Shown: positions 1 through 9,026, counted from the stretch's first letter. The stretch is DNA of 64,000 nucleotides from Borrelia sp. RT5S (GCF_021165755.1 NZ_CP088942.1:19221-83220), one strand, 5' to 3'. A program made the numbers and translations. The notes: generated by a model not told the origin, from the letters alone.

Positions 1-3
1 CAT
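1..3 (-). other. Start codon of the next operon gene, cut by the window edge
   Basis: The first three bases are CAT, an ATG on the minus strand. They overlap the nrdI stop codon as TAATG, a usual translational-coupling arrangement. By analogy with plasmid-borne nrd operons of relapsing-fever Borrelia the gene is probably nrdE or nrdF, but no coding sequence is visible here. Confidence 0.5.
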
Positions 4-396
4 TATTTAACTCTAAGTGTTTCATCGCAAATCCTTTCTACAAAATTATTAACATCGTGCACATTTCCTGCAAGTTCAAACTTCAATATCTCTTCCACAC
101 CATATTTGCGTCTTATTAAATTAACAGCATTACAAAAAGAATCTCCCCAGTTCTTGTTACCGCTCCCAGCAACTCCTACCATCAACTTCCAGTTGTTAAC
201 CAAAAATTTTTCTACCTCAGGTGGTATGTTGCCAAAAGGAGCTGTATAAGTAAGCAAAACATAAGGCTCCCCCACAGTCTCATCTCCAGTCTCTATTTGA
301 AAGACATCTTGCAAACCAGTTTTTGCAATAAAGCGCCCTACATTTCCCGTCTTTGAAGCATATACTACTAAAATATAGCTAACCCTCTCTTTTCAT
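3..396 (-). CDS. nrdI: NrdI, flavodoxin-like class Ib ribonucleotide reductase activator (5' frameshift)
   Basis: NrdI is a small FMN protein that supplies oxidant to build the Mn cofactor of NrdF in the cytosol. The FMN-loop features are visible: VVYASKTGNVGRF near the N-terminus, then YTAPFGNIPPEV and GVAGSGNKNWGDSF. The natural start is the ATG at 396-394, which overlaps the thyX stop as ATGA. In this sequence that ATG frame stops after five codons. Removing one base from the GGG (CCC on the plus strand, 383-385) gives MKREVSYILVVYASKTG, a convincing NrdI N-terminus of about 130 residues in total. Without the repair the frame has no ATG until a TTG inside the gene. This is a sequencing error or a real inactivation. 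Confidence 0.85.
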
Positions 397-1211
397 AAAC
401 CAAGCTTCTCTTTCAGTCTCTTCAATTCAAGCTCTGACAAATGTAGCCTAGAAAGATCTAATACCCTCTTAATCTCGCGCAATTCATCTTTTGAAAGCAT
501 AACACCCCCCAGAATATGATTCTTAAAGCTAGCAGTAGCTAATGGGACTACCCTTTCTGCAATCTTTAATACCAAAATAGCATATTCCCTTATTTCCTTC
601 TGGGCATGAGACGACATTCTTAATTTAACAAAGTGAAATAAATTATTCAAATCAATCTGCCAATACCATTCAGTATACAAGCTTAAAGGCAAGGATATCC
701 TTGCTATCTCTCTTGAAACATCACTTTCTACCATGTCATGATAAACCTTATAAGACCTCTTATAGTGTTCTTCTAAATTATTAATCAAATTCTCAGCAGT
801 CTTCTCGTCAACTCTTACATTAGAACGCCCCTGCTTGTTAGTAACACTCTGTTTGTTAATGTCACCCCCAGAGGGAACATAAAACTCTTCCCTCATTACA
901 CTATAACGACCTGAAACTTCATTAATCCTTGCTGTCCTATGCCTCATCCATTGTCTTGCAACAAATATTGGAGCTTTTACATGAAAAGTAAGCACCACCT
1001 GTTCAAGAGGACTTGTATGCTCATTTCTTATAAGATAATCAATAAGACCAGCACTGTCCCGCTTTGCCTTAGAATCCCTGTAAGAAACCCTAGCCGCACT
1101 AACTATTCGCTCATCACTACCCATGTAGTCAACAAGTCTTAAGAACCCCTTGCACAAAACCTTATATTCCTTGTCTAGTATTTCTTCCGCTTCTTGTACA
1201 TGTTCATGCAT
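393..1211 (-). CDS. thyX: ThyX, flavin-dependent thymidylate synthase
   Basis: ThyX converts dUMP to dTMP using methylene-tetrahydrofolate, FAD and NADPH in the cytosol. The ThyX signature is near residue 90: RQWMRHRTARINEVSGRYS. It keeps RHR, N, the second S and R of the RHRxxSxNxxSxR pattern, with arginine where the first serine is usual. The N-terminus has ARVSYRDSKAKRD and the middle has SLPLSLYTEWYWQIDLNNLFHF. At 272 residues it is slightly longer than many ThyX because of a charged C-terminal extension. A GGGGAAG ribosome site precedes the ATG. It is the first gene of an operon with nrdI, so the pair supplies dTMP and deoxyribonucleotides from a plasmid. Confidence 0.95.
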   Translation of the reverse strand: MHEHVQEAEEILDKEYKVLCKGFLRLVDYMGSDERIVSAARVSYRDSKAKRDSAGLIDYLIRNEHTSPLEQVVLTFHVKAPIFVARQWMRHRTARINEVSGRYSVMREEFYVPSGGDINKQSVTNKQGRSNVRVDEKTAENLINNLEEHYKRSYKVYHDMVESDVSREIARISLPLSLYTEWYWQIDLNNLFHFVKLRMSSHAQKEIREYAILVLKIAERVVPLATASFKNHILGGVMLSKDELREIKRVLDLSRLHLSELELKRLKEKLGL

Positions 1212-2134
1212 AATTTACTTCCCCATATAATCTAACTTAATCTCTTAATCAAATTACTAATGTGCTACCCTCAAGCCTTCGGACCCCAGACAAAGACCTT
1301 CCAACACTAGCCCCAATTATAAATAGTAATATTAACCTAAATCACCCTATAAGCCATCTTAAATCAATAGTAAGCTCTTTTTGTTTAAATGAAATCTACC
1401 CTTTCACTACTTTAATATCTTATGAATGAAAATTAGTAGGTAAATGTTAGCACAAAAGTTTGCAATGTTAAACAACATTTAATAAGCATTTTTAAAGACT
1501 AACTTTCTCACTTGAAGAGTAAAAGGTGCTACAACACTGCTAAATAGCATTACTTTTGGCACATAAAATTTGGTTTATATATTAATTTTTTGTACCCTAG
1601 GGTAAAAATAAAATTATATTTATTAACTAGGCAACAAGAAGTATCTTTGTTTAAATTTAACCTATAAGCTAGTGCGTTAAAGGATGCAATAACTCTAAAT
1701 GGAACTATACTTAAAGTCAGTGACTGCTATGAAAGCAGATCTTATGTTGTCCGTATGTGGCAAAGGGTGCCATTTAACTCTCTTTAAGCTTGATAGTAAA
1801 GCAGAGAGAAGTACAAAGCAAACTTGTTAGGTAAGGACGACGCTTTAAATTAATAGAATGGTATTGGTTATCCACAGCACACTTATAAGCTTGGGTTTAG
1901 GCTCAGGCTTATATTTATTTACACACCTCTGCTTTAAACCAAAACGGCTCAACCTGAGTACACGGGCCATAATTTTACCCGCTGTTGCGCAAATCTACTC
2001 AAATCAATGGTATATATTTCGCCGTATTTCCTATTATTAAAATGCTTCCCCCTAAATTACCTTTTACATGCCATATAGTGACTTTTAATAAATGCTATAT
2101 ATTGACTTATTATATTTTAAAATAGAAGGTATCT
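1212..2134. other. Long spacer with a gene relic and a palindrome
   Basis: No intact gene is supported between thyX and the plus-strand gene at 2135. A 12-bp palindrome TACCCTAGGGTA (1593-1604) flanked by T and A runs could form a hairpin. From 1668 to 1787 a plus-strand frame without a start codon stays open for 39 codons and includes SDCYESRSYVVRMWQRVPF, which looks like a decayed protein fragment. A 60-codon frame at 1858-2040 has no ribosome site and no recognisable motif. Confidence 0.4.
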
Positions 2135-2794
2135 ATGGTATTTATAATTTCAATTACAAGAACCATTTTATTGTCTGCATTATTGATATGTTCAGTAAGT
2201 TTGTTTTCTCTAAATGGATCTGGCGTGACAAAAGAAGAAGTAAGGGTATACAAGTGGAAAACTAATTTTGAAAATTTAAAACACCTTGACGGTTTTTTCA
2301 TTGCAAGTATTAATTCTTTTAAATCACTACCTGAGAAAGACTTACTGCACAAATTAAAATTGTGCTTAATGATTTCAGAAAGTAAAAAACCTAATTCTAC
2401 TGAGTCACAAAAGGCTTTGTTCAATAAATCATCTAAGTTTTTAACCAAACTTAGGGACAAAAATCCAGACAAAGCAGCATATCTTTTGTATGAACTAGAC
2501 GCTCTGAGTCTACTCCTTGCGGATACAATAGAGCTTTCAAACATGCTTAGACAGGAAGATTCGGAAGGAGTACAAAAACATTACCATGAATACAAAGAAT
2601 CATTGGAAAGACGTTTGCCGCTAATTCCTAAATATATAAAGGAGTTTTTCTCGGCAGTAAACATTCTTGACCACAATAAAGTTGACAAAAGCTTTAAAAA
2701 GTTTATGCCCAAATTTGTAGATCTTTACAACTCGGTCAAACAGGTGTATTCCAAGTTGCACAAACACTACACACAATACGTAATAAAGTACTAG
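2135..2794 (+). CDS. Secreted helical protein, unknown function
   Basis: Not recognised. The first 25 residues form a hydrophobic signal segment ending ALLICSVSLFSLNGSG; the cysteine could be a poor lipobox but isoleucine at -1 is atypical, so secretion by signal peptidase I is equally possible. The rest is lysine-rich and predicted helical, with no repeat. AGAAGG lies five bases before the ATG, and a good intrinsic terminator follows the stop, so it is a monocistronic unit. It is one of very few plus-strand genes in the window. Confidence 0.7.
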   Translation: MVFIISITRTILLSALLICSVSLFSLNGSGVTKEEVRVYKWKTNFENLKHLDGFFIASINSFKSLPEKDLLHKLKLCLMISESKKPNSTESQKALFNKSSKFLTKLRDKNPDKAAYLLYELDALSLLLADTIELSNMLRQEDSEGVQKHYHEYKESLERRLPLIPKYIKEFFSAVNILDHNKVDKSFKKFMPKFVDLYNSVKQVYSKLHKHYTQYVIKY

Positions 2795-2855
2795 GATCAT
2801 TGAATGTATTGTAGCAGTCGACTCTTCGTTTAATCTGTAAAAGCAGATTCTAAGT

Positions 2856-2896
2856 AACGCCCCACTGCGCTTTCAGTCCAGCCAGTGGGCGTTTTT
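2856..2896 (+). terminator. Intrinsic terminator of the 2135-2794 gene
   Basis: AACGCCCCACTG and CAGTGGGCGTT pair with one bulged C and are followed by TTTTTG on the plus strand. Confidence 0.8.
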
Positions 2897-2986
2897 GTTA
2901 TTATGTAATGTAGCCTAGTTTGTTGCATTAAGGAATTAAAATAGGCCATGTGCCTTTCCCTCAAGCAGGCCTGAAAATACTCTGGA

Positions 2987-3265
2987 CTACTGGCGTACGC
3001 TAACAGAAACACCACCTGTACTTGATCTAGTGCTGCTTCTACTTACTGAGCTCTTATTAACACTTTCATTCATCACCGTCCTAGTGCCTCTACCACCTGC
3101 AATCGGTCTTTTAAAACTAGAACTAACAACATCCGTCTGTGAAACAGTGTTAGACTCTCCTGTTACCCTTCCAAACTCATCTCGAGCAGATAAATTACAA
3201 CTTAAGATACTTAGTAGTAAGATAATACTTAAACATAAAAACTTGCTTTGTCGTGTCATTCTCAT
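2987..3265 (-). CDS. Small serine/arginine-rich lipoprotein
   Basis: Not recognised. The start used is the second in-frame ATG, because AGAGG lies eight bases upstream of it; this gives MRMTRQSKFLCLSIILLL and the lipobox LSILSC. The mature part, about 70 residues, is polar and dominated by serine, arginine and threonine (SVSRSSTRSSTGG), so it is probably disordered on the cell surface. It has no visible partner gene. Confidence 0.65.
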   Translation of the reverse strand: MRMTRQSKFLCLSIILLLSILSCNLSARDEFGRVTGESNTVSQTDVVSSSFKRPIAGGRGTRTVMNESVNKSSVSRSSTRSSTGGVSVSVRQ

Positions 3266-3325
3266 ATTTTTAACCTCTGGAGAGTAATCATACTTCAAAA
3301 CCATTTATTTATCAAACTAAACCAA

Positions 3326-3351
3326 CAAGAGGGTTAGTAATAACCCTCTTG
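3326..3351. terminator. Hairpin between the 2987 and 3428 genes
   Basis: CAAGAGGGTTA and TAACCCTCTTG are perfect arms around GTAA. It sits upstream of the 2987-3265 gene and may act as a second terminator or a leader hairpin. The T tract is weak on both strands. Confidence 0.5.
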
Positions 3352-3363
3352 TCTCTTAAAACA

Positions 3364-3393
3364 AAAACAGACTACCCTAGAGTAGTCTGTTTT
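3364..3393 (-). terminator. Intrinsic terminator of the 3428-4555 gene
   Basis: AAAACAGACTAC and GTAGTCTGTTTT are perfect 12-base arms with a six-base loop. On the minus strand the stem runs into TTTTTGTTTT. Confidence 0.85.
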
Positions 3394-3427
3394 ACGTTTA
3401 ATCAAAGCAAATTTATATCAATAAAGT

Positions 3428-4555
3428 TTAATCGTCAAGGTTGCTATCTTTGTTAAAGCTGTACAGCAAGCGTTTTATATTCTTCAAAGATTCTTCCATT
3501 TTAGAAAGCTTTACTTGACGAGCGCCATACTTAGCGCCATACGCATACTCTTCTGTTTTCTGTTCTGACTTAACTTCCCCAACAAACTTTTCTATCTCTC
3601 CTTTAACCTCCTCCAATTGCTCCTTTGCTTTAAGCTCGCTCTTGAAATTCCCTTCACCACCAGTTGCAGCAGTCGCAGCGTTAAGGCATTGTTTAATAGC
3701 ATTTAAAAGAGCATTTAAGTCTTCATTTAGGCGTTCGTTTGTATATTCAGCAGCCTTCTCGGCAGCTTTTTCCCTTTTCTTGGGATACCCAAGATTCCTC
3801 GTGCCTTGACTTACAGCTCGATAAAAACTAAAAGAGTTATAATCCTTTGCTATCTTTTTAACTAGCCTAAGTGATTCTTTCACACTTGTTTTGGCTTCCC
3901 TCAAGTGGGCACCATGTGTTTTTTTAACAACTGTTCCAGTGTGAGTACCTGACACAGGAAACCCTGTTGAACCATAATACCCCACAGCAGAACTAGTACC
4001 CCCGCTGTAATGTGTACCATAGTATATGCTTGAGTCTAGTGTATCACTTTCTTCTAAGTCATTTTCTTCTACTTCTTCCATCTCCCCAGTATATGAGCCT
4101 GAGACAACACCCAATGGTGATGGTGATGTAGCCTCTGTTATTTCCACTGCATCACTAAATCCAGACACTCCGGCCACTGTCCCGTGGGTATTACTACTGT
4201 AAACCGTTGTACCTGTTGCTCCCGTTTCTGTCTCAACCTTACTTGAAACAACCGTATGCCCTGACAACTTACCTGCTGCATCAACATAGCCTGAGCCCTC
4301 CACATTTACACCAACAGAACCTGAGGCCGAAGATACCCCTATCCCAGCATTTCCTGATAAAACAGCCACTTCCACACCGTCTATTTCCTCTCTAGTTACT
4401 GCCAAATCAGCATATCCCGAAACTTCAACATCTTCGCCACTTTCCAAAATGGACCGGACTTCTCCCGCCACCTCTTTAGCCTTTTCTAGTGACGAGAAAT
4501 CACAACTTAAAAAGCTCAGTAGAATTACAAATATAAAATTCCTATTTATTGGCAT
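3428..4555 (-). CDS. Large lipoprotein with Gly/Ser/Val-rich middle, unknown function
   Basis: Not recognised. Signal peptide MPINRNFIFVILLSFLSC has a lipobox before Cys18; AGAGGGGG lies six bases before the ATG. Residues 30-215 are rich in glycine, serine, valine and threonine, with short beta-like stretches (GNAGIGVSSASGSVGVNVEG) and an acidic patch EEVEENDLEESD. From about residue 215 to the end it becomes helical and lysine/glutamate-rich. This suggests an extended surface region plus a helical C-terminal domain. It is monocistronic with its own terminator. Confidence 0.75.
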   Translation of the reverse strand: MPINRNFIFVILLSFLSCDFSSLEKAKEVAGEVRSILESGEDVEVSGYADLAVTREEIDGVEVAVLSGNAGIGVSSASGSVGVNVEGSGYVDAAGKLSGHTVVSSKVETETGATGTTVYSSNTHGTVAGVSGFSDAVEITEATSPSPLGVVSGSYTGEMEEVEENDLEESDTLDSSIYYGTHYSGGTSSAVGYYGSTGFPVSGTHTGTVVKKTHGAHLREAKTSVKESLRLVKKIAKDYNSFSFYRAVSQGTRNLGYPKKREKAAEKAAEYTNERLNEDLNALLNAIKQCLNAATAATGGEGNFKSELKAKEQLEEVKGEIEKFVGEVKSEQKTEEYAYGAKYGARQVKLSKMEESLKNIKRLLYSFNKDSNLDD

Positions 4556-4962
4556 TCATTACCCCCTCTTTAAGGAGAAATCTACTACAATATCGCTGAA
4601 AAACTCAAAGATCATATAATGAATTAGATGATTTTAGTAAAACACTACAAATGCAAAATTTGTCCTTACTAATCAAGCCTCGCTAATTGCCTACCAAAAA
4701 TCTACACAAAATCCTTAAATCAACTATTATCTGTTCTTTGTCCCTTTGGCAAATTCTGCTCTTACACTAAAGCCAGCCCTTAAACAGAAACAAATCGAGC
4801 TTATTTCTAAGATATACTAAACTTCTTCCCAACTCAATTTAATACTGAGCTACTATTGCCCTATTAACTGACTTGTATTCTTTTTTCAAGCCCCCGCATC
4901 TTGTGACAAGAAAGATAAACTAGCCAAAGGCAGCAAGAATTATTCTCTGCTGCCCTTTAAAC
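4556..4962. other. Intergenic region with no supported gene
   Basis: No open frame with a ribosome site, no strong hairpin and no repeat was found here. It holds the upstream region of the 3428-4555 gene. Confidence 0.5.
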
Positions 4963-5553
4963 TTAATTTCCCAGGGTATCATCTATTTGACCCTTGAGTG
5001 CTTTAAACATAAATGAACTACTATTAGCTCTTAAAGCTATGTATGCCCCCTCATATCCTTCATCACTACTACAAGATATTTTTAAATCTTTTAAATATTC
5101 ATCTTCCCTTCCCTTCAATTGGCTCTCCAAATTTTGTTTCTGTGGATGATCGTCTGCCATGTCGTATATTGCATCTTGCACCTCATCCCGTGCCCTCATG
5201 GTCACAACTATGTCCGCAATAGCTTCCTTAGTTTTATTTAAACCCAGCATCAATAAAAACTCATGAAACTCCTCTTCTGTGTAATTCTTAATACCAGCAA
5301 CATCATTTGCAATAAGGGGGTTGATTAAAACACTCTTTAAATATTGAACTGCATGCCTTTCTTCAGGAGAGAGTTGATATTTTGCAATCAAACCTTCTAT
5401 TGTGTTCTCATCTTCAAAATCAAAATCCTCAGTCTCCTCCTCTTCATCATCTTCATCTAATAAACCTACATTTTTAGCATCTTTTATGTCCTTACAACCA
5501 AAGAACATAAATACCAATATTAGAATTAAACTCTTAAAAGTTCGCATATTCAT
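4963..5553 (-). CDS. BTA121-domain-like surface lipoprotein
   Basis: Signal peptide MNMRTFKSLILILVFMFFGC ends in a lipobox; AAGGAG precedes the ATG. After a very acidic spacer (DEDDEEEETEDFDFEDE) there is one compact helical domain containing LSPEERHAVQYLKSVL, YTEEEFHEFLLMLGLNKTK and DEYLKDLKISCSSDEGYEGA. This matches my memory of the BTA121 domain of relapsing-fever surface lipoproteins, where the unit is often repeated; here there is a single copy. The function of the family is unknown. Assignment is by recalled motif, not by a search. Confidence 0.7.
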   Translation of the reverse strand: MNMRTFKSLILILVFMFFGCKDIKDAKNVGLLDEDDEEEETEDFDFEDENTIEGLIAKYQLSPEERHAVQYLKSVLINPLIANDVAGIKNYTEEEFHEFLLMLGLNKTKEAIADIVVTMRARDEVQDAIYDMADDHPQKQNLESQLKGREDEYLKDLKISCSSDEGYEGAYIALRANSSSFMFKALKGQIDDTLGN

Positions 5554-5784
5554 GACTTATTTTCTCCTTCTATAAGAAATATATACCATTTAATTATTAA
5601 GAAAATTTTTATAGTAAAACAGTTTAAATTGTGTAAGAACGCTTTTATATAAAAGTTAAAAGGTAAGAAAATAAGATGGGCAATAATACCTTCTTTGTTA
5701 TTCAAGAAATCTATACTATAATTGTCTAGGGTCCATTGCATTAGAAAACTTAAGTTGTTTGGGATTGTAAATTTAGAGAACACA

Positions 5785-5999
5785 ATGCTTGACGATGTCT
5801 TTGTTGCTGGTGTGCATGGCTCGTTGTGAGAGAAATGCTGCGGGGCGTTGTAAGAGTGGCCGACATATTATTGAAAATCAAACAATGAGCGTCTGTTAGT
5901 GGGGATATCTTAGTTGAAGAGAGTGCACACTCTCATAGAGTGCTTGAGACTGGAGCGCAAAGTGATGCTAAACAGTTTGAAGGAACGGCATCTTTTTAG
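5785..5999 (+). pseudogene. Gene relic broken by two frameshifts
   Basis: Three consecutive plus-strand frames read protein-like sequence: MLDDVFVAGVHG (from 5785), then RNAAGRCKSGRHIIENQTM, then RLLVGDILVEESAHSHRVL continuing to a TAG at 5997. The frames move by one base each time, as expected for two single-base changes in one old gene. The base composition is richer in G than the flanks, and no homologue is seen elsewhere in the window. The original protein is not recognised. Confidence 0.45.
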
Positions 6000-6116
6000 T
6001 AATACATAAGACGTTAGCTTAATATCAGGTTTGGTTCGTCATGTGTCTTCTTGGTGGCCTTTTGTTTAAAATTTACTTACACCTGGGCTATGCTTGAAGG
6101 GAAGTATCTTTGTCCA

Positions 6117-6152
6117 TAAAAAAAGAGGCCTCTTTCTTTGACCTCTATTTTT
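6117..6152 (-). terminator. Intrinsic terminator of the 6221 gene
   Basis: On the minus strand AGAGG...CCTCT pairs around AAAG-rich sequence and is followed by TTTTTTT. Confidence 0.65.
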
Positions 6153-6220
6153 CAAGTTAATATGCTTATTTATTTAACTAAATCCGCATCATCTACAGAG
6201 ATATTACACCCTAATTCACT

Positions 6221-6844
6221 TTACGGTGCTGATACCCCTTGTACGCCCGCACCCGCTGCTGGTTGCTTGTTTGCCATAGCTGCTTTTACTTTTTGAAACA
6301 CAGCACCTAACACTATATTTGATTGAGCTGCTGGCGCTTTCTGTCCCACTGTCGCTGCTGCTGGCCCAGCAGGCGCTACTACTGGTTGTTGTACTGGTTG
6401 TTTTGGTCCAACTGCTGGTGCTGAAGGTGCTACTGCTGGCTTTGCTGCTGCTGCCTTTTCCGCTGCTAGTACTTCAAATGCACTTGATCCCGCTGCTACT
6501 GCCTTCCTGGCTTCCTCTTTTCTAGCTTCTAATTCTTTTGCTGCTTTCTTTTGTTTCGCTTCATCCGCTAGTGCCCCAAATGCGCTTGCTCCCGCTTTCA
6601 CTGCCTTCCTAGCTGCTTCTTTTCTAGCTTCTAATGCCAATTCCTCAGCTGTTGGCGCTAAAGGTGCTACTATCGGATGATGTTGTGCTGGTGTTTGATC
6701 CTCCGCTGGCACTGATGGTTGTTCAACATCCCCCTTACTTCCTATTCCTAATTCCTTCTGTAGGCTTTTTGAGGGCAAATCATTCCCACAACTTATCATT
6801 AAAACGGTAAACAACACAAACATTGTCATTTCAAATTTTTTCAT
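6221..6844 (-). CDS. Alanine/proline-rich repeat lipoprotein
   Basis: Not recognised. The start chosen is MKKFEMTMFVLFTVLMISC, because GGAGGAAG lies just upstream; an earlier in-frame ATG lacks a ribosome site. The lipobox is LMISC. After a proline-rich stretch there are two imperfect copies of a helical unit, LEARKEAARKAVKAGASAF and LEARKEEARKAVAAGSSAF (about residues 70-135). A Pro/Ala/Val-rich C-terminus with PVQQPVVAPAGPAA follows. The composition suggests a rod-like or disordered surface lipoprotein. Confidence 0.75.
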   Translation of the reverse strand: MKKFEMTMFVLFTVLMISCGNDLPSKSLQKELGIGSKGDVEQPSVPAEDQTPAQHHPIVAPLAPTAEELALEARKEAARKAVKAGASAFGALADEAKQKKAAKELEARKEEARKAVAAGSSAFEVLAAEKAAAAKPAVAPSAPAVGPKQPVQQPVVAPAGPAAATVGQKAPAAQSNIVLGAVFQKVKAAMANKQPAAGAGVQGVSAP

Positions 6845-7041
6845 ATAATCTTCCTCCTCTAGACAATTAATTAAATAATCATCCATTTTAATATGTAGTA
6901 TCTAATGCTAATGCTACATATTTATAATGGTTTCATATTGTACTAGTTTTACTTTGTTTTGTCAACTTTGTATTATTTAATGTTTTTAAATAATACTTAT
7001 TCCTTGCGTTTTACTTCTTTGTGGGCTTTTTGGCGTGTTTT

Positions 7042-7080
7042 AAGAATGTAGATGCCATTTTATTTGACTTCTACATTCTT
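7042..7080. terminator. Inverted repeat downstream of the 7091 gene
   Basis: AAGAATGTAGA and TCTACATTCTT are perfect 11-base arms lying directly after the stop of the 7091-7843 gene. The T run is on the plus-strand side, so it may work as a bidirectional terminator. Confidence 0.55.
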
Positions 7081-7090
7081 TTAATAATGC

Positions 7091-7843
7091 TTATTTAATT
7101 AATCTTTCAAACTCTTTTTGCATTTCAAAAAGAGAATTTGGCTTTCCGTATACTTTCTTATAAACTTCTGCATTGCTTCTGGTAATTTTACTCAATTCAG
7201 CTAACATTCTCTGCTTAGAATTCTTTTGAGCTACAGCTACCTCTATTTGATCATCAACTCTTTCAATAACTTCTTCTCTTAAGATGACAAATTCATTAAA
7301 CATGTCACTAATGTCTACTATGTTCTTATTGCCCTTAAGTTTAGATAGGCTTGTTTCCCCCAAATTCCCATTTACGACTTGATGAGTAAAATTTCCAATT
7401 CCATACAACAGGTTTAATAATCTATAAGCAACATCTTTATCGGAACCGGATACTGCTAATTTCTCTAGTATTTCCTCTACCCTTCCAATAGAATCTGCAT
7501 CATACCCCAATCCTGCACAAATTTTGTCTAATCTCTCAGCTTCACTATCTCCCTTACCCAGTTGCATATTTTTTGGCAACTCCTTGATTTTAGATTCAAG
7601 AGCAGTAAATGAACCCTTCATTTCATTCTTTTCTTCTGTAAGTTCTTCCCTTAATTCACGTAACTTTTTCTCAAGTTCATCATAAGCTCGCTCCCTTGCT
7701 TCCCCTTCAATCTCTAATTCCTCAGATGTTTTCATTGCAGCCTTTGTAGTCCTCCCCTGTGCCACAATTACCGTTTGGGTATGAGCTAAAACTGTTGTTA
7801 GCGTTACAAATAACAAAAACATTATTATGCTAACTCTTTCCAT
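7091..7843 (-). CDS. PF05714-like secreted protein without lipid-attachment cysteine
   Basis: The C-terminal two thirds match array-1 lipoproteins: ICAGLGYDADSIGRVEEIL, LLNLLYGIGNFTHQVV and LREEVIERVDDQIEVA. Unlike its neighbours it has no cysteine after the signal peptide (VTLTTVLAHTQTV), so it is probably cleaved by signal peptidase I and released to the periplasm or outside. A long coiled coil (residues 45-95, ELEKKLRELREELTEEKNE) links signal and domain. AGGAGG precedes the ATG. The family includes complement-binding members in Lyme Borrelia; binding by this protein is not shown. Confidence 0.7.
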   Translation of the reverse strand: MERVSIIMFLLFVTLTTVLAHTQTVIVAQGRTTKAAMKTSEELEIEGEARERAYDELEKKLRELREELTEEKNEMKGSFTALESKIKELPKNMQLGKGDSEAERLDKICAGLGYDADSIGRVEEILEKLAVSGSDKDVAYRLLNLLYGIGNFTHQVVNGNLGETSLSKLKGNKNIVDISDMFNEFVILREEVIERVDDQIEVAVAQKNSKQRMLAELSKITRSNAEVYKKVYGKPNSLFEMQKEFERLIK

Positions 7844-7943
7844 AAAATATCCTCCTGTAATGATTAATACAAACTAATAATCATTACATGTTATTGTAAC
7901 ACACCCAGATAAGGACAACATACAGGCTCATATTTATCACTTC

Positions 7944-8885
7944 TTAGTCTTTAGTCAATTTGGCAAAATAATCGTACGCAGCCTTGCCGATTTTAGTAAT
8001 GTCAGTCAATAAATTGTCAATTTCTTGACTTTTACTTCCTTGGTTATAATAGCCAGTTGCTTGCTTAATTCCCTCATGCATCTCGTCTTTATTTTTCTTC
8101 AAGGCTGTCTCCTCGATCTGTGCTTTTATCGCTCTTATCCATTTTGCTTCTGATTCTATATACTTGTCCAGCATTTCATTGGCTTTAGCAAGGGCTGTTA
8201 CATCATCATTACTCTCAAGCTTATTCAAGTTTTCATCCGATAGATGTTGATCAAAAAGTAGTGTATTCCAGTATCCAACATTATCAGTAATTACTTGTGT
8301 TAGAAATAGAGCATACTTGTACTCACTAGTGGAAGAATCAAAAAACCCAAGATCTTTTTTTACTAGTAGTTTGGAAAATATTTCGTCTAACTTTGTGATA
8401 AAAGCCACATCGTATTTAAAGACTCCATAAAATTCATTATTTATATTATGCGATGTTCTAATATCGCCTCTAGACATTAATAGAGTTAAAATATTAGGAA
8501 ACGCATGCACCCTTCTTTCAAATTCATTAAATACAACTTCTTTACCATTTAAACCATAAGGAAATGCATACCCCCCTGCCTCAAACTTACTCCTAGCCTT
8601 CTCAACTCCCGCCTTATATGACTTTACTTTCCTCTTAAGGACTTCGTAAAGTGTATCCTTTACTTTCTCCCCTCCCTTGCCAGCGCCTGAAGCTATCTCT
8701 CCCTCTTCTGTCTTCTCTTGCCCCCTCTCATTTAGTTCAGCTTGATTAGATTCCTTCTTACCAGAATCTGAAACAAGAGCAGCCCCCTTCTTGCTAGCCT
8801 TACCCACTCCCTTGCCCTTAGTCGTCTGTTGCCCACAACTCATAGCTACAACTAGTAATATGAGTAACACCCTGTATTTTTTCAT
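7944..8885 (-). CDS. Array-1 PF05714-like lipoprotein
   Basis: Signal MKKYRVLLILLVVAMSC with a lipobox; GGGAGGAG precedes the ATG. A Lys/Gly/Glu linker to about residue 85 is followed by the family core. Markers are VKSYKAGVEKARSKFEAG, HAFPNIL, DVAFITKLDEIFSKLL and QHLSDENLNKLESNDDVTA. The signal and linker resemble the next gene closely, so they are probably tandem duplicates. The expected location is the outer surface; no ligand is known. Confidence 0.7.
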   Translation of the reverse strand: MKKYRVLLILLVVAMSCGQQTTKGKGVGKASKKGAALVSDSGKKESNQAELNERGQEKTEEGEIASGAGKGGEKVKDTLYEVLKRKVKSYKAGVEKARSKFEAGGYAFPYGLNGKEVVFNEFERRVHAFPNILTLLMSRGDIRTSHNINNEFYGVFKYDVAFITKLDEIFSKLLVKKDLGFFDSSTSEYKYALFLTQVITDNVGYWNTLLFDQHLSDENLNKLESNDDVTALAKANEMLDKYIESEAKWIRAIKAQIEETALKKNKDEMHEGIKQATGYYNQGSKSQEIDNLLTDITKIGKAAYDYFAKLTKD

Positions 8886-9026
8886 CTAAATCTCCTCCCT
8901 TTTACCTTTGTATGCACTAGGCCTGAACATTAGGGTGCATCATTTTACACAATTGACAAGACCTAATTCTTCTATTGTTAATCTGTAAGCATTAATATTA
9001 ATCCACATTATCTGCGCCCTTATTCA

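Noticed and set aside
1224..1252. TTGATT-17-TATATG promoter upstream of thyX
   Set aside because: The spacing is right, but transcription would start inside the ribosome site, so it is unlikely to be the working promoter.
4021..4030. TAGTATA match inside the 3428 gene as a telomere remnant
   Set aside because: A seven-base AT-rich match without an inverted repeat is expected by chance.
5550..5783. 77-codon minus-strand open frame upstream of the BTA121-like gene
   Set aside because: No ribosome site, AT-driven Phe/Ile/Leu/Asn composition, and it overlaps the leader of the 4963 gene.
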